A program made the position numbers and the translations under genes. Below the pieces are notes generated by a model. It worked only from the letters and a program-made list of their open reading frames with translations, did not search any database and was not told the origin of the DNA. A stretch of DNA of 64,000 bases from Azospirillum soli (lineage in GTDB: Bacteria; Pseudomonadota; Alphaproteobacteria; Azospirillales; Azospirillaceae), in contig NZ_JAGINQ010000012.1 in assembly GCF_017876165.1 (NCBI RefSeq), forward strand, positions 147,422-211,421. Direction: 5' to 3'. This document shows positions 35,773 through 45,711 of this stretch, piece by piece (positions within the stretch are counted from its first letter, which is position 1; the number at the start of each line of letters is the position of its first letter).

Positions 35773-37029
35773 ATGCAGCACACCGACGCCATCGTCATCG
35801 GCGCCGGCCAAGCCGGCCTCGCCATGAGCCATTGCCTGAGCCGGCGTGGAATTGACCATGCGGTGCTCGACCGGGGCCGTGTGGGCGAGCGGTGGCGCAG
35901 CGAACGTTGGGATTCCCTGCGGCTGCTGACGCCCAACTGGATGAGCCGGCTGCCCGGCTGGCAATACCGGGGACCGGATCCCGACGGCTACATGACCATG
36001 CCGGAGGTGGTCCGCTTTCTGGAAGGTTATGCCCGCGCCGGCTCCGCCCCGGTCGAGACCGGCGTCACGGTCCACGCCGTGGAGCGTGCCGGGGACGGCT
36101 ACCGGGTCGAGACAGACCAGGGTGTCCGCAGGGCGCGAGCCGTGGTGGTTGCCACCGGCCATTGCGACGTTCCCATGGTGCCGGCCATGGCGCGGGATCT
36201 GCCGGCGGACATTCACCAGATCACGCCGTCCCGCTACCGCAACCCGGACTCGCTGCCGGACGGCGGCGTGCTGGTGGTCGGCGCGTCGGCGACCGGCGTC
36301 CAGCTGGCGGAGGAACTGCATCGTTCCGGCCGTCCGGTGACCCTGTCGGTCGGTCGGCACACCCGCCTGCCCCGCCTGCATCGGGGGCGCGACATCATGT
36401 GGTGGATGGACCGGATCGGCGTGCTGGACGAACGCGCGGACCGGGCGCGCGACCTCGGCCGGGCGCGGGCGCAGCCTTCGCTTCAACTGGTCGGCCATCC
36501 GGACCGGCGGACCATCGATCTGGCGGCGCTGCACGACCAGGGCGTGCGCGTTGTCGGGCGTACGGCGGGCGTGGACGGCGGTCGAATAACGCTGTGCGAT
36601 GACCTTGCCGAGACGACGGCCGCCGCCCAGGCGACCATGGACCGCCTGCTGGCCCGCATCGACGCCTTCGCCGGCCCGTCCAAGACGGAGGGAGTGCGCC
36701 CCATCGCCCTGCCCCCGTCCCCCAGCGCGCTCGATCTGCGGGCGGAGGGCATCCGGTCGGTGGTCTGGGCGACGGGATTCCGGCGCGATTACGGCTGGCT
36801 GAAGGTCCCGGTGCTCGACGCGGCGGGCGAGGTCATCCACCACGGCGGGGTCACGCCGTCGCCCGGCCTCTACGTGCTGGGCCTGCGCTTCCTGCGCCGG
36901 AGGAAATCGAACTTCATCGACGGCGTCGGCGCCGACGCCGAGGAACTGGCCGAGGACATCCTGGGCCATCTGGCGAAACACGGCTTGGCGAAACACGGCT
37001 TGGCGAAACACAGCTACGTCGCGGCCTGA
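35773..37029 (+). CDS. Flavoprotein monooxygenase-like NAD(P)/FAD oxidoreductase
   Basis: A 418-aa protein with an N-terminal FAD Rossmann motif (AIVIGAGQAGLAMSHCL) and the class B-type RWRSERWDSLRLLTPNW. An NADPH Rossmann motif VLVVGASATGVQLAEEL is in the middle and VVWATGFRRDYGWL lies near the end. It resembles CzcO/FMO-like oxidases. The classical FxGxxxHxxx(Y/F) motif is replaced by LPADIHQITPSRY, so activity is uncertain. The C-terminus carries a 15-bp repeat encoding LAKHG three times. Gene two of the operon. Confidence 0.85.
   Translation: MQHTDAIVIGAGQAGLAMSHCLSRRGIDHAVLDRGRVGERWRSERWDSLRLLTPNWMSRLPGWQYRGPDPDGYMTMPEVVRFLEGYARAGSAPVETGVTVHAVERAGDGYRVETDQGVRRARAVVVATGHCDVPMVPAMARDLPADIHQITPSRYRNPDSLPDGGVLVVGASATGVQLAEELHRSGRPVTLSVGRHTRLPRLHRGRDIMWWMDRIGVLDERADRARDLGRARAQPSLQLVGHPDRRTIDLAALHDQGVRVVGRTAGVDGGRITLCDDLAETTAAAQATMDRLLARIDAFAGPSKTEGVRPIALPPSPSALDLRAEGIRSVVWATGFRRDYGWLKVPVLDAAGEVIHHGGVTPSPGLYVLGLRFLRRRKSNFIDGVGADAEELAEDILGHLAKHGLAKHGLAKHSYVAA
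36971..37015 (+). repeat. Three 15-bp tandem repeats at the end of the FMO-like gene
   Basis: TGGCGAAACACGGCT is repeated at 36971, 36986 and 37001, the last copy with one change. It adds LAKHGLAKHGLAKHS to the C-terminus and keeps frame, so copy number may vary between strains. Confidence 0.85.
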
Positions 37030-37045
37030 TCGGGAGGAAACGGGG

Positions 37046-38203
37046 ATGCGTTCACATGAATCGTTCGACGTGCTGGTCGTCGGTGCACGCTGCGCCGGAG
37101 CCGCGACTGCGATGCTGATGGCGCGGCGCGGGCTGAAGGTTCTGGCGATCGACCGGGGCGGCTACGGCACCGACACGCTGTCCACCCACGCGCTGATGCG
37201 CGGCGGCGTTTTCCAACTGCATCGCTGGGGCCTCCTGCCGCGCATCGTCGAGATGGGCACGCCGGCCGTGCGCAGCACCACCTTCCACTATGGCGACGAG
37301 GTGGTCGATGTTCCCATCAAGCCGAGCCACGGGGTGGACGCGCTCTATGCCCCCCGCCGGACGGTACTGGACAGCGTGCTGGTGGACGCCGCGCAGGAGG
37401 CCGGGGCCGAGGTCCGCCACAGCTGGACGCTCGCCGACCTGATCCGCCGGCCGGACGGGCGGGTGGCTGGCGCCGTCGTCGTCGACCCGGAAGGATGCCG
37501 CGTGGAGATCGCGGCTGAGTTGGTGGTCGGTGCCGACGGCATCGGCTCGACCGTCGCGCGGCTGGCGCGCGCGCCCACGCTGCGCACCTCCCAACACGCC
37601 ACCGCCGCCCTGTACGGCTATTGGTCCGGCATCGACGCGGACGGCTACCGCTGGCATTACCGGGAGGGTGCCGGGGCGGGCACGATCCCGACCAACGCCG
37701 GGCAGCACTGCCTGTTCGCCTCCATTCCGCCGGAGCGGTTCCGACGGGGGGATCGTAACGACCTCACCGCGCTCTATCGGCACATCGTCGCCGAGTCCTG
37801 GCCGGAGTTGGCGTCGATGCTGGCCGGCGCGCGGCTGGAGGGCCGTGTCTGGGCCTTCGCTGGCCGCAAGGGCTTCCTGCGCCAGCCCTGGGGACCGGGA
37901 TGGGCGCTGGTCGGCGATGCCGGCTACTTCAAGGATCCGCTGACCGCCCACGGGATCACCGACGCGCTGCGCGACGCTGAACTGCTGGCCGAGGCCGCCG
38001 CGCGCGGAACGCCCGCCGCCTTCCGGGAATACGCAGAGGTGCGGGACGAACTGTCGCTGCCGCTCTTCCGCGTGACGGACGCCATCGCCTCCTGCGACTG
38101 GGACCTCGACATGCTCAAGAGCCTCCATCAGGCGCTCAACAAGGCGATGAAACGCGAGGTCGATTGGATGGCCGAACGCACGGTGACCGCTGGGGCCTGC
38201 TGA
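37046..38203 (+). CDS. FAD-dependent oxidoreductase (FixC/geranylgeranyl-reductase-like)
   Basis: A 385-aa flavoprotein. FAD motif FDVLVVGARCAGAATAMLMARRG, then RGGYGTDTLSTHALMRGGVFQL. The second conserved motif GDAGYFKDPLTAHGITDALRDAELLA resembles PHBH-type and tryptophan-halogenase-like monooxygenases and FixC. Substrate unknown. It follows the FMO-like gene by 16 bases and has a GGGAGGAAA ribosome site. Confidence 0.86.
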   Translation: MRSHESFDVLVVGARCAGAATAMLMARRGLKVLAIDRGGYGTDTLSTHALMRGGVFQLHRWGLLPRIVEMGTPAVRSTTFHYGDEVVDVPIKPSHGVDALYAPRRTVLDSVLVDAAQEAGAEVRHSWTLADLIRRPDGRVAGAVVVDPEGCRVEIAAELVVGADGIGSTVARLARAPTLRTSQHATAALYGYWSGIDADGYRWHYREGAGAGTIPTNAGQHCLFASIPPERFRRGDRNDLTALYRHIVAESWPELASMLAGARLEGRVWAFAGRKGFLRQPWGPGWALVGDAGYFKDPLTAHGITDALRDAELLAEAAARGTPAAFREYAEVRDELSLPLFRVTDAIASCDWDLDMLKSLHQALNKAMKREVDWMAERTVTAGAC

Positions 38204-38229
38204 CCGCACCATCAACGGGAGTGACGATC

Positions 38230-38688
38230 ATGACCGAAACCACGCTGGACACCGCCTCCCCCTGGCTGGCGACCATCAAGGGAAAGCCCGCCGTCGGCGC
38301 GTCCGCCGAGCGTCGTCGCCGCACGAGCATGACGGACGTGGAAATGTTCTCCGAAATGACCGGAGACCGGAACCCGCTGCATTACGACGCGGAGCTTGCC
38401 GGCCGGTCGCCCTTCGGCGGGCTGATCGTGCAGGGCGGCGTTACCTCCGGCCTGCTGAACGCCCTCGTCGCCGAGGATTTGCCTGGCCCCGGAACCGTCT
38501 TCCTCGGCGTCGAGTGGCGCTTCGTCAAGGCGGTGATGGTCGGCGAGGAGATCGTCGGGCGCGTGGAAGTCACGTCCGTTCGCGACGACAAGCCGATCTG
38601 CACCATCACGACCACGGTGCGGAACGGCGCCGGGGAGCTTTGCCTGACGGGGCAAGCGACCACCTACACCGTCCCGCTGCGTGGATAA
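38230..38688 (+). CDS. MaoC-type hot-dog dehydratase
   Basis: A 152-aa protein with the (R)-specific hydratase signature: FSEMTGDRNPLHYDAELAGRSPFGGLIVQGG, with catalytic D and H. It would hydrate or dehydrate enoyl-CoA-type thioesters. I chose ATG 38230 with GGGAG nearby. The 3' end overlaps a minus-strand terminator. With the upstream redox enzymes it suggests oxidation of a CoA-linked or hydroxylated substrate, but the pathway is unknown. Confidence 0.88.
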   Translation: MTETTLDTASPWLATIKGKPAVGASAERRRRTSMTDVEMFSEMTGDRNPLHYDAELAGRSPFGGLIVQGGVTSGLLNALVAEDLPGPGTVFLGVEWRFVKAVMVGEEIVGRVEVTSVRDDKPICTITTTVRNGAGELCLTGQATTYTVPLRG

Positions 38689-38719
38689 AAAAGGCCCGGC
38701 CGCAGAGCGCGGCCGGGCC
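38687..38719 (-). terminator. Intrinsic terminator of the RND efflux operon
   Basis: GGCCCGGCCGC (38693-38703) and GCGGCCGGGCC (38709-38719) form an 11-bp stem with an AGAGC loop. Read on the minus strand it is followed by six T (38692-38687). It lies downstream of the efflux pump gene and its T-run overlaps the maoC-like stop codon on the other strand. Confidence 0.8.
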
Positions 38720-38724
38720 GGAAT

Positions 38725-38766
38725 GGCCAAGGGTGAAGGGCCAAGGGAGAAGGGCCAAGGGAGAAG
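38725..38766 (-). repeat. Three 14-bp tandem repeats
   Basis: GGCCAAGGG(T/A)GAAG occurs at 38725, 38739 and 38753, directly between the efflux gene stop and its terminator. The first copy has one difference. No coding role. Confidence 0.75.
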
Positions 38767-38773
38767 GAACAGA

Positions 38774-41700
38774 TCAGTCGCCGGCCGGCACCGGCTCGGC
38801 ACCGTGCGAGGGCTGCGCCACGCGCTTGCTGCCGAACAGGCGGTAGACCACCACGAAGAACACCGGCACGAAGATCACCGCCAGCACGGTCGCGGAGATC
38901 ATGCCGCCCATCACGCCGACGCCGATGGCGTTCTGGCTTTCCGAGCCGGCACCGGTGCTGATCGCCAGCGGCAGCACGCCGAGGATGAAGGCCAGCGACG
39001 TCATGATGATAGGGCGCAGACGCTGGCGGCACGCCTCGATGGCGGCGTCCTTCAGGTCCATGCCCTCGTCGTACAGCGCCTTGGCGAACTCCACGATCAG
39101 GATCGCGTTCTTCGCCGACAGGCCGATGGTCGTCAGAAGGCCCACCTGGAAGTAGACGTCGCTCGGCAGCCCCCGCAGCGTCGCCGCCAGCACGGCGCCG
39201 AGAACACCCAGCGGCACGACCAGGATGACCGCCATCGGCACCGACCAGCTCTCGTACAGAGCGGCCAGGCACAGGAAGACGATGATCATCGACAGGGCGT
39301 AGAGCAGCGGCGCCTGCGACCCGCTGAGCCGCTCCTCGAAGGACAGGCCGGTCCATTCGTAGCCGATGCCCGGCGGCAGCTTGGCGGCCAGCGCCTCCAT
39401 TTCCTGCATCGCCTCGCCGGAGCTGACGCCCGGCGCTGCGGCGCCCTGGATGTTGACGGAGGAGGAGCCGTTGTACCGCTCCAGCTTAGGCGAGCCGTAG
39501 GTCCACTGGGCCGTGGTGAAGGCGGAGAAGGGCACCATCTGTCCGGCGTTGTTGCGGACAAACCAGCGGTCCACGTCGCTCGGCTGCATGCGGTAGGGGG
39601 CGTCGGCCTGCAGATAGACCTTCTTCACACGCCCGTTGTCGATGAAGTCGTTGACGTAGGACGAGCCCCAGGCCGCCGACAGCGTGGTGTTGATGTCGCT
39701 GAGCGACAGGCCGAGCGCGCTCGCCTTCTCGCGGTCCACGGTCAGCTTGTACTGCGGCGTGTCGTCCAGGCCGTTGGGCCGGACGGCCATCAGCTTCGGA
39801 TTCTGCGCCGCCATGCCCAGCAGCTGGTTGCGCGCCTGCATCAGCCGGTCGTGGCCGAGGCCGCCGCGATCGACCAGCTGAAGGTCGAAGCCCGTGGCGT
39901 TGCCGAGGCCGGGGACCGAGGGCGGCATGAAGGTGAAGACGACCGCGTCCTTGACCCGCGCCAGGGCGGCCATGGCGCGGCCCGCGATGGCGGCAGGCTT
40001 GCGCTCCGGCTCGTGGCGCTCCGACCAGTCCTTCAGCCGCACGAAGGCCATGCCGGCGTTCTGCCCGCGACCGGCGAAGTTGAAGCCGGCCAGGGTGAAG
40101 ATGCCTTCCACGCTGTCCTTTTCGGCCTCCAGGAAATGGGCCTCGACCAGCTTGTTGGTTTCCAGCGTGCGCTCGATGCTGGCGTTCGGCGGGGCCGACC
40201 ACAGCACGAACAGCTGGCCGCGATCCTCGTCCGGCAGGAAGGAGGACGGCATCTGCAAGAACAGGTACCCGAGGCCGGCGACGATCAGGGCGTAGGCGAC
40301 GCCGTACCGGCCGAGCCGGTTGACCGCCCCGCGCACGCCGCGCAGATAGACACGGCTGCTGGCGTCGAAACCCCGGTTGAACAGACCGAACACACCGCCC
40401 CGGCCATGGCCGTGACCCGGCGCGATCGGCTTCAGGATGGTGGCGCAGAGCGCCGGCGTCAGCACCAGGGCGACCACCACCGACAGGGCCATGGCCGACA
40501 CGATGGTCAGCGCGAACTGGCGGTAGATGGCGCCGGCCGAACCGCCGAAGAAGGCCATCGGCACGAACACGGCGGACAGCACCAGCGCGATGCCGATCAG
40601 CGCGCCGGTGATCTGCTCCATGGACCTGCGGGTGGCTTCGCGCGGCGGGAGCCCCTCCTCGCTCATCACGCGCTCGACGTTCTCCACCACCACGATGGCG
40701 TCGTCCACCAGCAGGCCGATGGCCAGCACCATGGCGAACATGGTCAGCACGTTGATCGAGAAGCCGAACAGCGCCAGCACGCCGAAGGTGCCGAGCAGCA
40801 CCACCGGCACGGCGATGGTCGGAATCAGCGTGGCACGGAAGTTCTGCAGGAAGACGTACATCACGACGAAGACGAGGACGATGGCCTCCAGCAGCGTCTT
40901 GATGACCGCCTTGATCGACAGCTCGACGAACGGCGTCGAGTCGTAGGGGTAGATCACCTCCAGCCCGGCTGGGAAGAAGGCCGACAGCTCGGCGATGCGG
41001 GCCTTGACGGCGGCGGCGGTGTCCAGCGCGTTGGCGCCGGTGGCGAGTTTGATGCCCAGGCCGGCAGCCGGCTTGCCGTTGTAGCGCGCGGTGATCTCGT
41101 AGGTTTCGGAGCCGATCTCGATCCGCGCCACGTCGCGCAGGCGCACCTGCGAGCCGTCCGCGTTGACGCGCAGCAGGATGGCGCCGAACTCCTCCGGCGT
41201 CTGCATGCGCGTCTGCGCCATGATGGTGGCGTTGATCCGCTGGCCGGGCATCGCGGGCGCGCCGCCGAGCTGACCGGCGGACACCTGGGCGTTTTCAGCC
41301 CGGATCGCGCTGGTGACGTCGGTGGTGGTCAGGCGGTGGCTGTTCAGCGCGTCCGGATCGAGCCAGATGCGCATGGCGTGCTGCGGCCCGAACACGGTGA
41401 CGTCGCCGACGCCGCCCACCCGGCTCAACGTGTCCTGCAGGTGGGACGCCACATAGTCGGCGATGTCGCCCTGGCTGAGCCGCCCGTCGGTCGAGACGAA
41501 GCCGGCCACCATCAGGAAGTCGTTCGACGCCTTGGACACGCGCAGGCCGAGCTGCTGAACCTCCTGCGGCAGAAGCGGTATCGCCAGCTGCAGCTTGTTC
41601 TGCACCTGGACCTGGGCGATGTCGGGGTTGGCCTCCGGCTCGAAGGTCAGGGTGATCGTGACGTTGCCCGACGAATCGCTGGCCGAGGACATGTAGCGGA

Positions 41701-41923
41701 AATGGTCGAGCCCGGTCATCTTCTGCTCGATGACCTGGGTGACCGTGTCCTCCAGTGTCTTCGCCGAGGCGCCGGGATAGGTGGCGCTGACGGACACCGT
41801 CGGCGGCGCGATCTTCGGGTACTGCTCGACGGGCATGCCGAAGATCGTCAGGCCGCCGGCCAGCATGATGACGATGGCGATGACCCAGGCGAAGACCGGC
41901 CGGTCGATGAAGAATTTAGCCAT
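38774..41923 (-). CDS. RND multidrug efflux pump inner-membrane transporter (HAE1/AcrB-MexB family)
   Basis: A 1049-aa proton-driven exporter with the twelve-helix, two-large-loop architecture. [21 protein letters not shown] starts helix 1. [23 protein letters not shown] carries the two proton-relay aspartates. [20 protein letters not shown] and [15 protein letters not shown] are porter-domain landmarks. It works with the adaptor gene upstream and an outer-membrane channel not encoded here. Substrates cannot be told from sequence. Confidence 0.96.
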   Translation of the reverse strand: MAKFFIDRPVFAWVIAIVIMLAGGLTIFGMPVEQYPKIAPPTVSVSATYPGASAKTLEDTVTQVIEQKMTGLDHFRYMSSASDSSGNVTITLTFEPEANPDIAQVQVQNKLQLAIPLLPQEVQQLGLRVSKASNDFLMVAGFVSTDGRLSQGDIADYVASHLQDTLSRVGGVGDVTVFGPQHAMRIWLDPDALNSHRLTTTDVTSAIRAENAQVSAGQLGGAPAMPGQRINATIMAQTRMQTPEEFGAILLRVNADGSQVRLRDVARIEIGSETYEITARYNGKPAAGLGIKLATGANALDTAAAVKARIAELSAFFPAGLEVIYPYDSTPFVELSIKAVIKTLLEAIVLVFVVMYVFLQNFRATLIPTIAVPVVLLGTFGVLALFGFSINVLTMFAMVLAIGLLVDDAIVVVENVERVMSEEGLPPREATRRSMEQITGALIGIALVLSAVFVPMAFFGGSAGAIYRQFALTIVSAMALSVVVALVLTPALCATILKPIAPGHGHGRGGVFGLFNRGFDASSRVYLRGVRGAVNRLGRYGVAYALIVAGLGYLFLQMPSSFLPDEDRGQLFVLWSAPPNASIERTLETNKLVEAHFLEAEKDSVEGIFTLAGFNFAGRGQNAGMAFVRLKDWSERHEPERKPAAIAGRAMAALARVKDAVVFTFMPPSVPGLGNATGFDLQLVDRGGLGHDRLMQARNQLLGMAAQNPKLMAVRPNGLDDTPQYKLTVDREKASALGLSLSDINTTLSAAWGSSYVNDFIDNGRVKKVYLQADAPYRMQPSDVDRWFVRNNAGQMVPFSAFTTAQWTYGSPKLERYNGSSSVNIQGAAAPGVSSGEAMQEMEALAAKLPPGIGYEWTGLSFEERLSGSQAPLLYALSMIIVFLCLAALYESWSVPMAVILVVPLGVLGAVLAATLRGLPSDVYFQVGLLTTIGLSAKNAILIVEFAKALYDEGMDLKDAAIEACRQRLRPIIMTSLAFILGVLPLAISTGAGSESQNAIGVGVMGGMISATVLAVIFVPVFFVVVYRLFGSKRVAQPSHGAEPVPAGD

Positions 41924-41939
41924 GAAATGGGATCCTGCC

Positions 41940-43124
41940 TCAGTGCGCGCCGGGCGCCGGCAAGGCGGCCACGGTGCTGGGCGCCGGGATGGGCTTCACC
42001 TCGGCGCCGGGCCGGACCTTCTGCAGCCCCTCGACCACGATGCGCTCGCCGGGGCGCAGCCCGTCCGACACCAGCCACGCGTTGCCGACGGCGCGCTCGG
42101 TCTTGATCGGGCGCAGCGTCGCCTTGTTGTCCTCGCCGACGACGAACACCTGCGCGCCGCCGTTCGGGCCGCGCGTGACGGCCGCCTGCGGAACGGCGAT
42201 GGCCCCCTCGGCCACGCCCTGCTCGACACGGGCGCGCACGAACAGGCCGGGCAGCAGGTCACGGTTCGGGTTCGGGAAGACGGCGCGGAGCTGGACCGAG
42301 CTGGTGCCCGGATCGACCGTCACGTCGGAGAACTGGAGTTCGCCGCGCTGAGCGTAGGGAGCCTCCGCCGCGTGCAGGAACAACGACACCGGGATCTTGC
42401 CCGGTTCCGCCGGACGGATGCGGCCGCTCTCCATCGCGTGGCGCAGCTGCATCAGCTGCGAGGCGGTCTGCGTCACGTCCACGTAGATGGGGTCGAGCTG
42501 CTGGATGGTCGCCAGCGCGGTCGCCTGATTGGCGGTGACCAGCGCGCCCTCGGTGACGGCGGATTTGCCGATGCGGCCGGAAATCGGCGCGAAGACCTTG
42601 GTGTAGTCCAGGTTGATGCGCGCCAGATTGTGGGCGGCCTTGGCGGCGGCGAGCTGCGCCTCGTTCTGCTTCAGCGACGCCATGGCGTCGTCGTAATCCT
42701 GCTTGCTGACGACGCTGTTCCGGACGAGGTCGTTGTAGCGGGCGGCCTTGTTGCGGGCGGCCTGGAGGTTGGCCTCAGCCTTCTGGATGTCGGCCTGGGC
42801 CACGGCCAGCGCGGCCTCGTAGGTCGCCGGGTCGATCTGATAGAGCTGATCGCCGGCCTTAACGTCGCTGCCCTCCTGGAAGAAGCGCTTCAGCACGATG
42901 CCGCTGACCTGCGGGCGGATTTCGGCCACTCGGAAGGCGGCGGTGCGCCCCGGCAGCTCGGTCGTGACGGCGAGGCGCTGCGGCTCGATGGTCGTCACCG
43001 CCACCTCGACCGGTCCCGCCGCCGGAGCCGGGCCGCCGGCCTTCTTCTGATCCTGGCATGCGCCGAGCGCCACGGTCAGCGAAGCCGCCACGGCTAGGGA
43101 AAGTAACGCGTTCACTCTGGACAT
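41940..43124 (-). CDS. RND efflux periplasmic adaptor (AcrA/MexA family), lipoprotein
   Basis: A 394-aa membrane-fusion protein with a lipoprotein signal ([19 protein letters not shown]). The lipoyl motif is [30 protein letters not shown], a short coiled-coil hairpin follows (about 100-160), then the second lipoyl half [26 protein letters not shown] 43124 has GAGG six bases upstream; the long frame extension to 43352 runs through the operator and is not coding. Operon with the pump gene, divergent from TetR. Confidence 0.95.
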   Translation of the reverse strand: MSRVNALLSLAVAASLTVALGACQDQKKAGGPAPAAGPVEVAVTTIEPQRLAVTTELPGRTAAFRVAEIRPQVSGIVLKRFFQEGSDVKAGDQLYQIDPATYEAALAVAQADIQKAEANLQAARNKAARYNDLVRNSVVSKQDYDDAMASLKQNEAQLAAAKAAHNLARINLDYTKVFAPISGRIGKSAVTEGALVTANQATALATIQQLDPIYVDVTQTASQLMQLRHAMESGRIRPAEPGKIPVSLFLHAAEAPYAQRGELQFSDVTVDPGTSSVQLRAVFPNPNRDLLPGLFVRARVEQGVAEGAIAVPQAAVTRGPNGGAQVFVVGEDNKATLRPIKTERAVGNAWLVSDGLRPGERIVVEGLQKVRPGAEVKPIPAPSTVAALPAPGAH

Positions 43125-43232
43125 CCGATTCCTCGTCAAGGCGCTGAGACGCGGCGGTGCGTGTCGGCCGCGCTGGGTCCGGCCGGCGGGCGCAGTGCTC
43201 TTCCAGCATGGCCCGGAATACCCCGTTGCGCA

Positions 43233-43251
43233 GTACTGTCTCTTACAGTAC
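43233..43251. promoter_or_regulatory. TetR operator candidate in the efflux promoter
   Basis: GTACTGT-CTCTT-ACAGTAC is a perfect 7-bp dyad with a 5-bp spacer, and a further GTAC half follows at 43254. It lies about 110 bp before the adaptor start and 91 bp before the tetR start, the usual place for a repressor of both. Confidence 0.65.
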
Positions 43252-43341
43252 AGTGTACCAGACGATACATTCTGGCGGGCGGTCGCGCAAGGGGGTTTCC
43301 GCCACGCCCACGCACAGGCTTCGAGGAGGAAACGGTTCGAC

Positions 43342-44031
43342 ATGCCGGGCATCGGTTCATGCGGCGGTCCCAGCGGCAGTTCGCGCGGCGGTTCACGCGG
43401 TCAGGCGCGGTGCCGCGCCCTGCTCGACGCGGCGTCGGCTCTGTTTGTCGAAAAGGGGTTCGCGCTGACCTCGCTCAGCGACATCATCGACAAGGCGGGC
43501 GGCTCGCGGAACACGCTCTACGGGCATTTCGGCGGGAAGGAAGGCCTGTTCCGCGCCATGCTGGAGGAGCACTGCTCCCGCATCGTGGACGAGCTGGCCG
43601 ACGTTCAGACGACCAGCGCGATGAATCCGGCAGAGGGGTTGAACCGGTTCGGTCTGCACATCGCCCGGACCTTCACCGCGCCGGAAACGGCGGCTATCCT
43701 GCGCATTCTGGTGTCCGAAGGAGGCCGCATCCCCGACATCGCGGAAACTTTCTTCCGCATCGGGCCGGAACGGACGGCCGGACGGCTCGCCGATTACCTG
43801 CGCGACCTGGCCGAAGTGGGCTGCCTGCGCATCGACGATCCGGACACCGCCGCTCAACTCTTTTGCGGTATGGTGATCGGCCATCTGCTTCCGAAACGGC
43901 TGATCCTTCCCGACGAGCCGATCACGGACGCGGAGGTCGAAGCCATCGTCCGACAGTCCGTCTCCCTGTTCCTCCAGGGAACCCGCACCGCCCGAACCGC
44001 AAGCCACCCTCCACCGCAAAGGCCATCATGA
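43342..44031 (+). CDS. TetR family regulator of the efflux pump
   Basis: A 229-aa regulator. The HTH domain (residues about 20-70) reads ALLDAASALFVEKGFALTSL, then IIDKAGGSRNTLYGHFGGKE. The C-terminal ligand domain is of the AcrR_C type (AAILRILVSEGGRIPDIAETF). It is divergent from the RND operon and probably represses it, as AcrR/AmeR/BpeR do. ATG 43342 is preceded by GAGGAGGAAA. A glycine/serine-rich N-terminus is unusual. It is translationally coupled (ATGA) to the next gene. Confidence 0.92.
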   Translation: MPGIGSCGGPSGSSRGGSRGQARCRALLDAASALFVEKGFALTSLSDIIDKAGGSRNTLYGHFGGKEGLFRAMLEEHCSRIVDELADVQTTSAMNPAEGLNRFGLHIARTFTAPETAAILRILVSEGGRIPDIAETFFRIGPERTAGRLADYLRDLAEVGCLRIDDPDTAAQLFCGMVIGHLLPKRLILPDEPITDAEVEAIVRQSVSLFLQGTRTARTASHPPPQRPS

Positions 44032-44879
44032 CTGCCCCCATCATGACTCCCAGGGACATCGTCGTTTTCGTCGAAGAGGAAGAAGGACGGATGGGGCGCC
44101 TGTCCTTCGCGGCGGCGCTCGCCTCGGCATGGGACGCCCACCTGATCGCGACGTTCGTCGCCAACCGGATCGATCTCAATCCGTGCAACGCCTTTGCCCA
44201 CGGCAGCGGCCTGACCTCCATGCTGCGCCGTCATCACGCGGCGGTCAGGGACGCCGCCGACCGGACGCGGGAGGCGTTCGAGGATCTGGCCCGCCGCCAT
44301 TCGATCAGCTGCGAATGGCGCTTTTCCGATGGCGAGGCCGGAGAGTCCTTGATGCTCCATGCCCGGCACGCCAGCCTCGCCATCGTCGGTCCCCCGGCCC
44401 GTCCGGCGAGGTCGATGCGGACGCTGAGCCTGTCGGAGGACGTCATCTTCGCCTCCGGGCGCCCTACCCTGCTCCTGCCCACGGACTGGCCGTCCGACCG
44501 GATCGGCCGCCGGATCGTGGTGGGCTGGAACGGCAGCCGCGAGGCAACCACCGCCATCGCCAGCGCCATGCCCTTCCTCGTCGGCGCGTACAGCGTTCAC
44601 CTTGTCGTGGTTCCGGAGGCGGGCGCTCGGGGCCTTCTGGGCGCGGAACCCGGTGCGGACATCTCCCGGCACCTCGCCCGGCATGGCGTGCCGGTGGTTC
44701 TCGAACAGCGGAACGGCCACGATGCGGGGCGCGTCCTGCTGGACCGCGCCCGCGACCTGGACGCCGACATGCTCGTCATGGGCGCCTACGGGCGGTCCAA
44801 GATCCGCGAGTTCGTCTTCGGCGGCGCGACGCGCGCTGTGCTCGCCGGAGCGGAATTTCCAATCCTCTTGTCGCGTTAA
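44028..44879 (+). CDS. Universal stress protein, two UspA domains
   Basis: A 283-aa USP. The second domain contains the nucleotide motif MGAYGRSKIREFVFGGATRAVL. The first (IVVFVEEEEGRMGRLSFAAALASAW) lacks it. It overlaps the TetR stop by four bases, so stress protein and efflux regulator are made from one mRNA, an uncommon pairing. The same domain layout occurs in the USP at 19807-20631. Confidence 0.88.
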   Translation: MTAPIMTPRDIVVFVEEEEGRMGRLSFAAALASAWDAHLIATFVANRIDLNPCNAFAHGSGLTSMLRRHHAAVRDAADRTREAFEDLARRHSISCEWRFSDGEAGESLMLHARHASLAIVGPPARPARSMRTLSLSEDVIFASGRPTLLLPTDWPSDRIGRRIVVGWNGSREATTAIASAMPFLVGAYSVHLVVVPEAGARGLLGAEPGADISRHLARHGVPVVLEQRNGHDAGRVLLDRARDLDADMLVMGAYGRSKIREFVFGGATRAVLAGAEFPILLSR

Positions 44880-44968
44880 GGTGGGAAAGCTGTGGAGAGC
44901 GCGGCCGGAATCTTCTACTCACGGTGTTCTGCAATGGCCCGTGCGTGCGGTCGCACAAGGAAATCGCG

Positions 44969-45616
44969 ATGAAGAAAGATGCCGAAAAGGAGTTGTCCAC
45001 CGTTGGCCCGCGCGGATGGGCCCGGCGCCAGGCGATTCTGGAAGCCGCCGAGCATCTGTTCATCGAAAAAGGTTTCGAGAAGACGACGCTGACCGACATC
45101 ATCAACCGGTCCGGCGGGTCGCGCGCCACGCTTTACGAGCATTTCGGCGACAAGGAAGGCCTGTTCCGGGCCATGTTGGAGGAGAACTGCACCCGGACCC
45201 TCGACGGCATTTCCGCCGCCCAGGCGGATGAACTGGCATCGCCGGAGGAGGCCCTGACCAAGTTCGCGCTTCTTTTCGTTCACTCGCTTCACGACGAACG
45301 GGCGATGTCCATCGTTCGCGTGCTCGTGGCGGAAGGCGGGCGGATCTCGGACATCGCCGAATCCTTCATCCGGATAGGCCCGGAAACCGCCGTGGCGCGC
45401 GTCGCCGAGTATCTGAAGCGGCTTGGCGAGGCCGGCGCCTTGCGCATCGAGGACCCGGACGCGGCGGCCAGGGCCTTCATCGGCATGGTGACCGGCGACC
45501 TTCTCATCAATCGGCTGATCCTTCCGGAGCGCCGCATCACCGACGAGGAGTTGGACCGCTACGTGCGGCAGGCGGTCAAATTGTTTCTCAACGGAACCGC
45601 GGCTTCGCGTTCGTAG
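44969..45616 (+). CDS. TetR family regulator, paralogue of the efflux regulator
   Basis: A 215-aa protein. Its HTH (ILEAAEHLFIEKGFEKTTL, IINRSGGSRATLYEHFGDKEGLF) and C-terminal domain (MSIVRVLVAEGGRISDIAESF) closely match the TetR at 43342-44031. The two probably come from a local duplication with a USP between them. Its own target is unknown. ATG 44969 is preceded by AAGGAAA. Confidence 0.9.
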   Translation: MKKDAEKELSTVGPRGWARRQAILEAAEHLFIEKGFEKTTLTDIINRSGGSRATLYEHFGDKEGLFRAMLEENCTRTLDGISAAQADELASPEEALTKFALLFVHSLHDERAMSIVRVLVAEGGRISDIAESFIRIGPETAVARVAEYLKRLGEAGALRIEDPDAAARAFIGMVTGDLLINRLILPERRITDEELDRYVRQAVKLFLNGTAASRS

Positions 45617-45672
45617 ACCGGTCGCACCGTGACAACCATCGCGACAACCATCGTGACAGGGGCGCCTTCTCG

Positions 45673-45694
45673 GTTATGATAAAACGATCATAAC
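45673..45694. promoter_or_regulatory. Inverted repeat upstream of the ModA-like gene
   Basis: GTTATGAT-AAAACG-ATCATAAC: perfect 8-bp arms with a 6-bp spacer, 18 bases before the ATG. Its position over the ribosome-site region suggests repression. The core TATGAT...ATCATA resembles a dyad before the response-regulator gene at 63664-63685. A molybdate-type (ModE) box is another possibility. Confidence 0.6.
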
Positions 45695-45711
45695 GAAGGG
45701 GAGGATACCTT

